In this document: positions 9,284 through 16,976 of the stretch, piece after piece
Layout of the letters: every line of letters begins with the position of its first letter
Numbering within the stretch: position 1 is the stretch's first letter
Source of the DNA: Salinicoccus kekensis
GTDB lineage: Bacteria > Bacillota > Bacilli > Staphylococcales > Salinicoccaceae
Length of the DNA: 64,000 nucleotides
Reading direction: 5' to 3'
Assembly: GCF_900220995.1 (NCBI RefSeq)
Contig: NZ_OBQF01000004.1
Span: forward strand, 62,001-126,000
Position numbers and translations under genes: made by a program
Notes under the pieces: generated by a model
What the model saw: only the letters and a program-made list of their open reading frames with translations
Told to the model about the DNA's origin: nothing
Database searches by the model: none

Positions 9284-9523
9284 AACATGATTCCTCCCCC
9301 GGTTCAATTTATAATGCAATACAATCATATTACTCCTCGGCCACGGCATTTGAAAGTGTTTATACTCAATAAAACATCAAATTGAAGCGCAGGTTTCCAA
9401 ATGCAGCAGCTGTCTGCAGCTGAGTGGCTTATGTTCAAAATATCAATCGATGTTTTTATTTGTTATGATATCAGTACAATAAAATTTCTGAATTTTAAAA
9501 CATACCGTAAGGAGATGTATCGA

Positions 9524-11014
9524 ATGCCACAAAAAAGCGTACTGGTCATCGGAGGCGGGCTCGGCGGGTTATCTTCCGCCATTTCCCTGGCCCAAAAGGG
9601 ATACGATGTATCGTTATATGAAAAAAATGAACATCTGGGCGGGAAGCTGAACCGTCTTGAGCAGGATGGCTTCGGCTTCGACCTCGGCCCCTCCATCCTG
9701 ACGATGCCGAAAGTGTTTGAAAAGCTCTTTACGGCGGACGGGAAGAAGATGGCGGACTATGTCCCGACCGTCAAGCTCGACCACCAGTGGCGCTCCTTCT
9801 TCCCCGATGGCAATGTCATCGATCTCCATGAAGATATAAAGGATATGCAGGAAAAGAATCCGTCACTGAGTAAGAAAGATATCAGGCAGTATCAAAAGCT
9901 GCTCGCCTACTCCAAAAAACTGTATGACACGACCGAGAACAGCTACTTCAAAGGTGTCGATGATGAAAAGGATATTTTGAAGTATCAGGGACTGCTCAGC
10001 ACGTTGAGGGGCTTCGATCTTTTTTCCACCGTGCATCAGGCGATCGATAAGCGGATCAGCAATAAGCAATTGAGTGATATGCTTTCATACTTCATCAAGT
10101 ATGTCGGCTCCTCCCCCTATGATGCACCGGCTGTACTGAACATGATGATCTACATGCAGCATGACCAGGGCGTATGGTATGTACCGGGCGGGATGGACAG
10201 ACTGGCCAAAGGCCTCGTAAAGCTCGCCGGGGAATCCGGTGTGAAGATCCATACCGGGAAGCAGATCAAAAGGCTCCGGGACACAGAAGGCAGGATAGAC
10301 GGCGCCGTCCTCGATGACGGGACAGTTCTAAGCGCAGACTATTACATTTCCAATATGGAAGTCATTCCGGCTTACGAGAAGCTGATCGGGGGAAATGAAG
10401 ACTATGTCCGGAAACTGAAGAGGAAATTCGAGCCTGCGAGCTCCGGCCTTGTCATGCATCTGGGCGTGAAGAAGAGCTATCCGCAGCTTGCCCATCATAA
10501 TTTCTTCTTCGCAGAAGATATGAAAAAGCAGATGAATAACATATTCCATAAGCATGAACTGCCCGATGATCCGGTCATCTACCTTGTGAATCCCAATAAG
10601 ACGGACCCGGACCAGGCGCCGCCGGGGCACGAGAATCTGAAAGTGCTCCCCCACATCCCATACATCCAGGACGAGCCTTTTACAGCTGAAGACTATGAGC
10701 GGTTTGCAGAACTGACACTGGTCAAGCTTGAGCGCATGGGCCTCACAAATCTCCGGCAGAACATCGTCACAAAAGATGTATGGACCCCCGAGGACATCCA
10801 GCGGGTCTACGGCTCCGACCGCGGTGCAATCTATGGCACCCTGTCGGACCGCAGGAAGAATAAAGGGTTCAAGCATCGGAAACAGAGTGAACTCTATGAG
10901 AACCTTTATTTTGTCGGGGGCACGGTGAACCCCGGTGGCGGAATGCCGATGGTCACGTTGAGCGGCCAGCATGTATGCGACCAGATCGTCGCAAGGGATT
11001 CAGGGGACAATTGA
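9524..11014 (+). CDS. crtP: 4,4'-diaponeurosporene oxygenase CrtP (CrtNb)
   Basis: A 496-residue FAD-dependent carotenoid oxidase. The Rossmann motif [17 protein letters not shown] is at about residues 7-23 and the C-terminal family block [14 protein letters not shown] near 475. It resembles S. aureus CrtP, not CrtN, at diagnostic blocks such as [27 protein letters not shown] and HHNFFF, so it should oxidise the terminal methyl group of diaponeurosporene toward the aldehyde or acid. The start is ATG after AAGGAGATGTATCGA; the longer frame upstream has no such site. It is the first gene of the carotenoid operon. Confidence 0.93.
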   Translation: MPQKSVLVIGGGLGGLSSAISLAQKGYDVSLYEKNEHLGGKLNRLEQDGFGFDLGPSILTMPKVFEKLFTADGKKMADYVPTVKLDHQWRSFFPDGNVIDLHEDIKDMQEKNPSLSKKDIRQYQKLLAYSKKLYDTTENSYFKGVDDEKDILKYQGLLSTLRGFDLFSTVHQAIDKRISNKQLSDMLSYFIKYVGSSPYDAPAVLNMMIYMQHDQGVWYVPGGMDRLAKGLVKLAGESGVKIHTGKQIKRLRDTEGRIDGAVLDDGTVLSADYYISNMEVIPAYEKLIGGNEDYVRKLKRKFEPASSGLVMHLGVKKSYPQLAHHNFFFAEDMKKQMNNIFHKHELPDDPVIYLVNPNKTDPDQAPPGHENLKVLPHIPYIQDEPFTAEDYERFAELTLVKLERMGLTNLRQNIVTKDVWTPEDIQRVYGSDRGAIYGTLSDRRKNKGFKHRKQSELYENLYFVGGTVNPGGGMPMVTLSGQHVCDQIVARDSGDN

Positions 11015-11086
11015 TGCCCAGCTCTGTTTCAAGTTTACACATTTAAGGGCAGTACCCGAAAAAATGAGTTGTTAGGAGGCCAGACC

Positions 11087-11560
11087 ATGCAGGTGATTTC
11101 ATTCCCCCTCTTTTGGACGATCGTCATAGACATAGGTGCGTGGTTCTTTTTCCATATGGCCATTTCAGTCCTCTGTCTGAAGCTCCCTCCTGGCGCCTTT
11201 CAGAACAATGCTTTCTGGTCCCGCATCTATTCATGGGAAAAATCAGGGGCGCTCTGGGATCAGCTGTTCCGGGTGAAGTCATGGAAAGGCAGACTGATCG
11301 ACGGGGCCTCCCTGTTCAAAAGAGGGTATCAGAAGAAAGCACTGCACGGCACGAACAGGGAGGATATCGAGACATTTGCCATGGAGACGGAGCGGGCCGA
11401 GCTGACGCACTGGCTTTCGATACTGCCGGCCCCGCTGTTCTTTTTATGGAATCCACCCCTGGCAGGATGGCTGATGATCGTCTATGCGCTCGCTTTCAAC
11501 CTGCCCTTCATCATCACACAGCGGTATAACCGCGGGCGCATCAAGAAGATGTTGTCGTGA
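11087..11560 (+). CDS. crtO: Glycosyl-4,4'-diaponeurosporenoate acyltransferase CrtO
   Basis: A 157-residue membrane protein with about four helices, matching the short CrtO acyltransferase that adds a fatty acid to the glucose of glycosyl-diaponeurosporenoate in the last step of staphyloxanthin synthesis. Recognisable features are the opening IDIGAWFFFHMAISVLCLKLP, the block FQNNAFWSRIYSWEKSGALWDQLFRVKSWK, and the C-terminal NLPFIITQRYNRGRIKK. ATG 11087 follows AGGAGGCCAGACC. In S. aureus crtO precedes crtP; here it follows it, so the gene order is rearranged. Confidence 0.88.
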   Translation: MQVISFPLFWTIVIDIGAWFFFHMAISVLCLKLPPGAFQNNAFWSRIYSWEKSGALWDQLFRVKSWKGRLIDGASLFKRGYQKKALHGTNREDIETFAMETERAELTHWLSILPAPLFFLWNPPLAGWLMIVYALAFNLPFIITQRYNRGRIKKMLS

Positions 11561-11634
11561 TCCGGAAGGATTTAATTTTAAAAAGGACCGGCAGACATTT
11601 GAAACATGATTGAATAAGTTTAAGGAACGGGGTT

Positions 11635-13152
11635 ATGAGCATGACAAAGAAAGTGATCGTCATCGGGGCGGGTGCCGCGGGGCTTGCAAGTGCAATCAGG
11701 CTGCAGCACGCCGGCTATCAGGTGGAAATCCACGAAAAGGACGCCACCCCGGGCGGGAAGATGAACCGTCTTGAGAAAGACGGGTATCAATTCGACCTCG
11801 GGCCGAGCATTGTCATGATGCCTGAATTATACAGGGAAATATTCGAGCTTTGCGGACGTGATCCCGATGACTACATTCCAATGGAGAAATTGGATCCCAT
11901 GTACCGGGTGTACTTCAGCGATACACCGGATGATCCCCTCGACATCTCCTCCGACCTGACTGAACTGACCAGGATGATCGAAGCCATCAGTCCCGGGGAC
12001 ACCGAGGGGTTCCTTCAATATCTGCATGACATTTATAAAGGGTACAACTTTGCACGGGACAACATCCTGAGGCGGCCATTCAACAAAAGACGGGACTTTT
12101 ACAATCTTTCGATGCTCAGGGAGGCACCGGGAGTGAGACTGGTGGGGACAGCCGATAATTTCATTGGACGGTATATAAAAAGCGAGCGCCTGAAGCAGAT
12201 CATGGGTTTCCAGACATTATACATAGGCATCTCCCCGTTCAGCGGCCCTTCTTTCTATTCGATGATCCCGATGATCCAGTTTTTATACGGAATCTGGTTC
12301 ATCAAAGGCGGGATGTACACCATGGCAACAGCGATGGAGCGGCTTTTCAAGGAGCTTGGCGGGGAAATTTTTTACGGGAGCCCGGCCCGGGAAATCTCCA
12401 TCGAAGACGGGAGGGCGACCGGCATAAAGGTTGACGATAAGAAGATCGATGCCGATTTTGTAGTATGCAACGCGGATTTCCCATATGCGATGAAGCACCT
12501 GGTGAAGCGGTCTGCGGCTAAGGGTAAGTTCACCGACAGGAAGATTGAAGGCATGAAATATTCCTGTTCCGCCCTCCTTCTCTACTTGGGGATGGACCGT
12601 AAATATGAAGACGTCGAACATGTCCATAATTTCATTTTCAATGAATCTCTTGAGAAGAACATGCATGACATCTTTGAAGGAAAGAAATTGGAGCATGCTT
12701 CCTTTTACGTCTATATCGCATCGAAGCTCGATCCGTCGCTCGCGCCGGAAGGAAAGGACGGGCTGTATATACTGCTACCCGTATCCGACCTCGGTACAGC
12801 AGACTATGAGTGGAATGATGATATGGTCCAATACTACCGTACATACATCCTTGAAACTTTAAAAAAGATGCGCGGGTTTGAAAATATCGAGCAGGAAATC
12901 GTTACAGAAAGCACCTTTACACCGGTCGATTTCGAATCCAGGTTCAATGCATACAACGGGGCTGCCTTCGGGCTGCAGCCGACCCTTGCCCAAAGCATCC
13001 ACAACCGGCCGCAAAGCAAATCTCCGGACTGTGCCAACCTGTATTTCACAGGCAGCAGCACACACCCGGGCGCAGGGGTGCCGATCGTGCTGCTGTCGGC
13101 AGGCATTGCCGCCGAGTCACTCATCCAGGACGACAAGGGCACTCCGGAATGA
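11635..13152 (+). CDS. crtN: Dehydrosqualene desaturase CrtN
   Basis: A 505-residue FAD-dependent desaturase that would convert dehydrosqualene to diaponeurosporene. The dinucleotide motif VIGAGAAGLASAIRLQ is at the N-terminus. CrtN-type blocks include FDLGPSIVMMPELY, FQTLYIGISPFSGPS, FIKGGMYTMA and, near the end, PTLAQSIHNRPQ and STHPGAGVPIVL. It is more like S. aureus CrtN than CrtP throughout. ATG 11635 lies eight bases after AAGGA. A 74-bp gap with no strong terminator separates it from crtO, so co-transcription is likely. Confidence 0.92.
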   Translation: MSMTKKVIVIGAGAAGLASAIRLQHAGYQVEIHEKDATPGGKMNRLEKDGYQFDLGPSIVMMPELYREIFELCGRDPDDYIPMEKLDPMYRVYFSDTPDDPLDISSDLTELTRMIEAISPGDTEGFLQYLHDIYKGYNFARDNILRRPFNKRRDFYNLSMLREAPGVRLVGTADNFIGRYIKSERLKQIMGFQTLYIGISPFSGPSFYSMIPMIQFLYGIWFIKGGMYTMATAMERLFKELGGEIFYGSPAREISIEDGRATGIKVDDKKIDADFVVCNADFPYAMKHLVKRSAAKGKFTDRKIEGMKYSCSALLLYLGMDRKYEDVEHVHNFIFNESLEKNMHDIFEGKKLEHASFYVYIASKLDPSLAPEGKDGLYILLPVSDLGTADYEWNDDMVQYYRTYILETLKKMRGFENIEQEIVTESTFTPVDFESRFNAYNGAAFGLQPTLAQSIHNRPQSKSPDCANLYFTGSSTHPGAGVPIVLLSAGIAAESLIQDDKGTPE

Positions 13153-13199
13153 TGAAGAGCGCAGATGGTCACTGAACGCATTGAAAGGAGGAGTATCTT

Positions 13200-14306
13200 A
13201 TGATGATCAACCTTATACTGGGGCTTCTCGCAATAATTGTCGGTACGCTCATGTTCCACTCCCTGCCCCTGCCTTCAGGCCGGGATGAAAATGGCCGATA
13301 CCCCTTTTTATCCATAATCATCCCTGCAAGGAATGAAGCGGAAAGGATTTCTCCCCTGCTCGAATCCCTGCAGAAACAAAAATACAGACTGTTCGAAGTC
13401 CTGGTCGTCGATGACCATTCTACGGATGACACCGTCAACGTTGCAGCATCTTTTGGTGCGACGGTGCTGCACAATGAATCGAAAGAAGCCGGTGCAGGGA
13501 AATCATCAGCATGCTGGCACGGCGTGCAGCATTCAAAAGGAGCGTGGCTGCTTTTTCTCGATGCCGATACACGCTTTTCCGATCCTGACAGTCTAATTCA
13601 TCTGCTGGCGCAGTATCAGCGGAAAGGGGCTCGAGGCATCTTGTCACTGCAGCCCTTCCACACCCTTGAAAAATTGTACGAGAACCTTTCAGCCATCTTC
13701 AATGTGATTGTCATTGTGGGAATGAACGTGTTCACCATCCGGGGGAAGCGGTTTGAGCCTGCCGGCTCTTTCGGCCCCTGCATTCTCTCCGACAGGGAGG
13801 ATTACTTCTCGACAGGCGGGCATAAGGGGATACAGGAGGCGATCATGGATGATCTCGCGCTCGGGCAGGCCTATCTCGAAAAGGATCTGCCCGTTCACTG
13901 CCTTGGAGGCAGGGGCGTCATTTCTTTCCGCATGTATCCTGAAGGGCTGGGGAGCCTTGTGGACGGCTGGTGCAAAAGCTTTGCGCTCGGCTCCAAAGCG
14001 ACACACCCTGCAGTCATGCTGATGACCATCATCTGGATTTCGGGCAGCTTCATAAGCACCGGGGCATTTATTTCCTCCATCCTCTCAATGGATATCGTGA
14101 TGATCATGCTCAGCGGCCTGCTTTATCTCCTCTATGCACTTCAGACGATGGCATTCGCCCGCAGATGCGGTGATTTCAAAAGATTTATTTTTATATTCCA
14201 TCCCATCCTGTTCACATTTTTTGCAGGCATATTTATATACTCCCTCTTCCGGGTATATGTACTGCGTTCGGTGAATTGGAAGGGCCGGAAGATCAACGTC
14301 AAATAG
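13200..14306 (+). CDS. crtQ: 4,4'-diaponeurosporenoate glycosyltransferase CrtQ
   Basis: A family-2 glycosyltransferase of 368 residues that would glucosylate diaponeurosporenoate. An N-terminal membrane anchor (about 1-20) is followed by the GT2 core: LSIIIPARNEAERISPLLESL, VVDDHSTDDT, LFLDADTRF with the metal-binding Asp residues, and the acceptor-side EAIMDDLALGQAY. Three to four membrane helices close the protein. The start is ATG after AAAGGAGGAGTATCTT. It lies 47 bp after crtN. Confidence 0.9.
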   Translation: MMINLILGLLAIIVGTLMFHSLPLPSGRDENGRYPFLSIIIPARNEAERISPLLESLQKQKYRLFEVLVVDDHSTDDTVNVAASFGATVLHNESKEAGAGKSSACWHGVQHSKGAWLLFLDADTRFSDPDSLIHLLAQYQRKGARGILSLQPFHTLEKLYENLSAIFNVIVIVGMNVFTIRGKRFEPAGSFGPCILSDREDYFSTGGHKGIQEAIMDDLALGQAYLEKDLPVHCLGGRGVISFRMYPEGLGSLVDGWCKSFALGSKATHPAVMLMTIIWISGSFISTGAFISSILSMDIVMIMLSGLLYLLYALQTMAFARRCGDFKRFIFIFHPILFTFFAGIFIYSLFRVYVLRSVNWKGRKINVK

Positions 14307-14372
14307 TCGGTGTTTATTTGCCAGGCCTTCCACTTCTGCATAATAAAAAAACTGAAAGCGAGGCCAGCCGTC

Positions 14373-15260
14373 ATGCCAAAAATCATCATTGCAAAATTAC
14401 TGAGGCTATTTCCCAATAAGGCAGTAAAGAATCCAATGGTCGATCATCAGCCTGTGAAAACCAAAAAAGATATCATCGTTGACACATCCGTCGGACCTAC
14501 CGACATATCATTTTATTATCCATTGGAAACAGAAAAAGAAAAATACCCCATATACATCAATTTCCATGGCGGTGCCTTCATAATGAATGATAAGGAAATG
14601 GATGACCCGTATTGCCGGTATCTCGCCAATCAGACGGGATGTGTGGTCCTCAACATTGATTATGTGAAGGCACCTGAATACCCTTTTCCGAAAGCGATTG
14701 AACAGAGCTATGATGTGTTCCGGTGGATGAAGGAGCACGCGGATGACTTGAACATCGATCCTGAAAAAGTGATGGTGGGCGGTCAGAGTTCAGGAGGCAA
14801 CATTGCCGCTGCATTCTGCCTCCATCTTCAAAATAAGATGGAGAAGCAGCCGCTCCTGCAGGCATTGGCTTATCCGATGCTGGATTTCGCCACATCATAT
14901 GCCAAAAAACCCGAGCCAAGTAAACTGCGCGCGAAATTCCCGCAGGCTGCACATTTTCTGAATGCATGTTATGTGCCCGAAAAGGAAATGGCCCGGAATC
15001 CCCTTGCTTCCCCGGTATATGCGGATGTGAATGACCAATTGGCCCCTGCCCTCATCCTCATTGCTGAGCATGACGCATTCAGGCCGGAAGCGCAGAGGTA
15101 TGTCGAAAAATTGAAATCTGCCGGCGTCAGCGTCCAAAATGTCCTTTTCGCTGACTGTTCCCATGCCTTTACGCATTTCGGCCCAAAAGAAAAAGCCCTG
15201 GAGGCCTGGCAGTTGATTGCACGGAGGATTAAAGAAGCTGCCGATCCCGGGGAAGTCTGA
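14373..15260 (+). CDS. HSL-type alpha/beta hydrolase (esterase) at the end of the crt operon
   Basis: A 295-residue hormone-sensitive-lipase-type esterase. The oxyanion motif is INFHGGAF (HGG near residue 66), the nucleophile Ser is in GGQSSGGN (GQSSG replaces the common GDSAG), the Asp is in IAEHDAFRPEA, and the His is in DCSHAFTHFG. It follows crtQ by about 66 bp without a terminator and ends at the operon terminator, so it is probably co-transcribed with the pigment genes. I know of no such gene in the S. aureus crt operon. It could act on the acyl or glycosyl ester of the pigment, but that is inference. The start is uncertain: ATG 14373 has a weak site and GTG 14310 is possible. Confidence 0.78.
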   Translation: MPKIIIAKLLRLFPNKAVKNPMVDHQPVKTKKDIIVDTSVGPTDISFYYPLETEKEKYPIYINFHGGAFIMNDKEMDDPYCRYLANQTGCVVLNIDYVKAPEYPFPKAIEQSYDVFRWMKEHADDLNIDPEKVMVGGQSSGGNIAAAFCLHLQNKMEKQPLLQALAYPMLDFATSYAKKPEPSKLRAKFPQAAHFLNACYVPEKEMARNPLASPVYADVNDQLAPALILIAEHDAFRPEAQRYVEKLKSAGVSVQNVLFADCSHAFTHFGPKEKALEAWQLIARRIKEAADPGEV

Positions 15261-15282
15261 AGGCGAAAGTGCTGGCTACCTA

Positions 15283-15309
15283 AAAAAGCCCGGGGCTCCC
15301 GGGCTTTTT
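15283..15309. terminator. Bidirectional terminator after the crt operon
   Basis: AAAAAGCCCGGG and CCCGGGCTTTTT form a long stem with a 3-nt loop. A-run and T-run on both sides fit use by both the crt operon and the convergent membrane-protein gene. Confidence 0.9.
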
Positions 15310-15318
15310 CAGTTCGTA

Positions 15319-16332
15319 TTATCTTTCATCCAACGGCTTGAGTTCATCACCGATGCGGCCGTCATGCGCCGGGACTTCACTGCTGTAGACTGCGGCTTCT
15401 GCCGCCCTCGAATCCAGCTCATTGCGCCCTTCGAAATAAAACGCAACGACCGAACCGAGCATCATGTACATCACATAAATGTATACGCCAAGGATTACCA
15501 GGCCGGCGGCGATCAGGATCAGTGCGAATAATATGCCGCTGTCCGTTGCACCGAGCACAAGGCTTCCGAGCAGTGCTGCCGCGATGATGCCGATGATGTA
15601 AAGCACGGTCACACCGATCATCAAAAGGACGTTGCTGAAGAACAGCTTAACCAGGCTCTGGCCCGCCTGGAACATGACTTTGAATGCTATCGAAAATTTA
15701 TCGAAAGTCGGGATGTGCGGCTGGTCCACATAGACCAGATACAAAAGGACCATATAGATCATCAGGAGTATGAATGGTATGTACATCAGGAAGACCACCA
15801 GCAGATTGAGGGTGACCATCAATATGACAAGGCCGATCTGTCCCGTGACCATTGCAGCGGATGCTTCAAGGCCCTCATAGGACATGCCGCCGAGCGCAGC
15901 GGAAAACGGCAGGTTGATCGCTGTCAGCACAAGCTGCATCAGCATGCTGATGGCGAAATTTATGACCAGGTAGGCGACGATCACAAGGATGGTGAGTTTG
16001 ATGGCCTTGCCATACCTGCCCCCCCTAAAGACGAAGAACAGATCGGAAAACCCGTAAGGCGTCCTCTGATATGCCGATGTGAAAAACTTGATGATGCCGA
16101 TGCCGAGAGGATAGATGACGAAGACGCTGAACAGGAATAATAAAAAGAAAATGATGATCGCATACAGTATTGCCCATGTGCCTTCCCCTATCGCAATCAA
16201 CGGCAGCAGGGTGATCAGCATGACGGCAAAAAATGAAACTGCCATCATGATACCTGCAAGTATCGTCAGGCCGATGATCTTCCCCGCCTGCCCTTCTGCA
16301 TTCCTTCTGAATAATGACTGGTATTGGAACAT
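15319..16332 (-). CDS. Multi-pass membrane protein of unknown function
   Basis: A 337-residue protein with about six or seven hydrophobic segments, grouped as two helices, a loop rich in aromatic residues (FTSAYQRTPYGFSDLFFVFRGGRYGKAIK), and further helices. A hydrophilic C-terminal tail (SRAAEAAVYSSEVPAHDGRI) is probably cytosolic. The layout is reminiscent of DUF975/YciC-like proteins, but I cannot confirm that. The start is ATG after a GGGGAGTGAG-type site. It is monocistronic, convergent with the crt operon and divergent from the MarR gene. Confidence 0.7.
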   Translation of the reverse strand: MFQYQSLFRRNAEGQAGKIIGLTILAGIMMAVSFFAVMLITLLPLIAIGEGTWAILYAIIIFFLLFLFSVFVIYPLGIGIIKFFTSAYQRTPYGFSDLFFVFRGGRYGKAIKLTILVIVAYLVINFAISMLMQLVLTAINLPFSAALGGMSYEGLEASAAMVTGQIGLVILMVTLNLLVVFLMYIPFILLMIYMVLLYLVYVDQPHIPTFDKFSIAFKVMFQAGQSLVKLFFSNVLLMIGVTVLYIIGIIAAALLGSLVLGATDSGILFALILIAAGLVILGVYIYVMYMMLGSVVAFYFEGRNELDSRAAEAAVYSSEVPAHDGRIGDELKPLDER

Positions 16333-16423
16333 TCAACTCACTCCCCGGTTTTTATTTATTATAAGAATACCACTCCTTCGGAATTTGTGCGATATCCGGC
16401 ACAGTCTGCAATGGTGTCATTCA

Positions 16424-16452
16424 TTGAACAGAAACATCAAACGTGCTAAACT
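16424..16452 (+). promoter_or_regulatory. Sigma-A-type promoter of the MarR-MMPL operon
   Basis: TTGAAC (16424-16429), 17 bp, then TAAACT (16447-16452). The nonamer TGCTAAACT at 16444-16452 recurs as a direct repeat at 16478-16486, between the promoter and the start, and could be a binding site for the encoded MarR protein. Confidence 0.5.
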
Positions 16453-16505
16453 CTTTCTGTGGCAAAATAGTACAGCATGCTAAACTACATGAAGGAGGCA
16501 GATGA

Positions 16506-16976
16506 TTGGAAAAGATGCCGGATACTTTGAACAACCTGCGGGACATATATGGATACGGTTATGCATCCATCTTCGATGATGTGACGGACACCGTGCAGAA
16601 ACTGCACATTTCAAAACCCCAGATGGCAGTCATCAAATATTTATTCATCCATCAGCAGGCGACGCCGACGGAACTGACCGAGGCACTCAACACGACCAAA
16701 AGCGCGACGACCCACACGCTGAAAAAGCTTGCCTATAAAAATCTGATCACTTTCAAGGAAAATGAATTGACCAATGACCGGCGGTCAAAGCTCGTATCAC
16801 TCAATGAAAATGCCGAAAAATTGCTGATCGAGTTTTTGTCGAATATAAAAGATTCGATTTATCAGGATATCAAAGGTATCAGTGAAGAAGATTTGAATGA
16901 GTTGCATCAAGCAACAGAAATCATACTTAAACATATCAACGGAGGAAGAGTGAATGAAACATATCCTGAAATTTAA
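16506..16976 (+). CDS. MarR-family transcriptional regulator
   Basis: A 156-residue winged-helix regulator. The DNA-binding region is ATPTELTEALNTTKSATTHTLKKLAYKNLITF (about residues 52-83), followed by the wing NDRRSKLVSLNENAEKL. Flanking helices would form the dimer. The start is TTG at 16506, seven bases from GGAGG; no ATG fits that site. It overlaps the MMPL transporter gene by 23 bp, so it probably regulates its own operon, as MarR proteins beside efflux pumps usually do. The ligand is unknown. Confidence 0.9.
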   Translation: MEKMPDTLNNLRDIYGYGYASIFDDVTDTVQKLHISKPQMAVIKYLFIHQQATPTELTEALNTTKSATTHTLKKLAYKNLITFKENELTNDRRSKLVSLNENAEKLLIEFLSNIKDSIYQDIKGISEEDLNELHQATEIILKHINGGRVNETYPEI

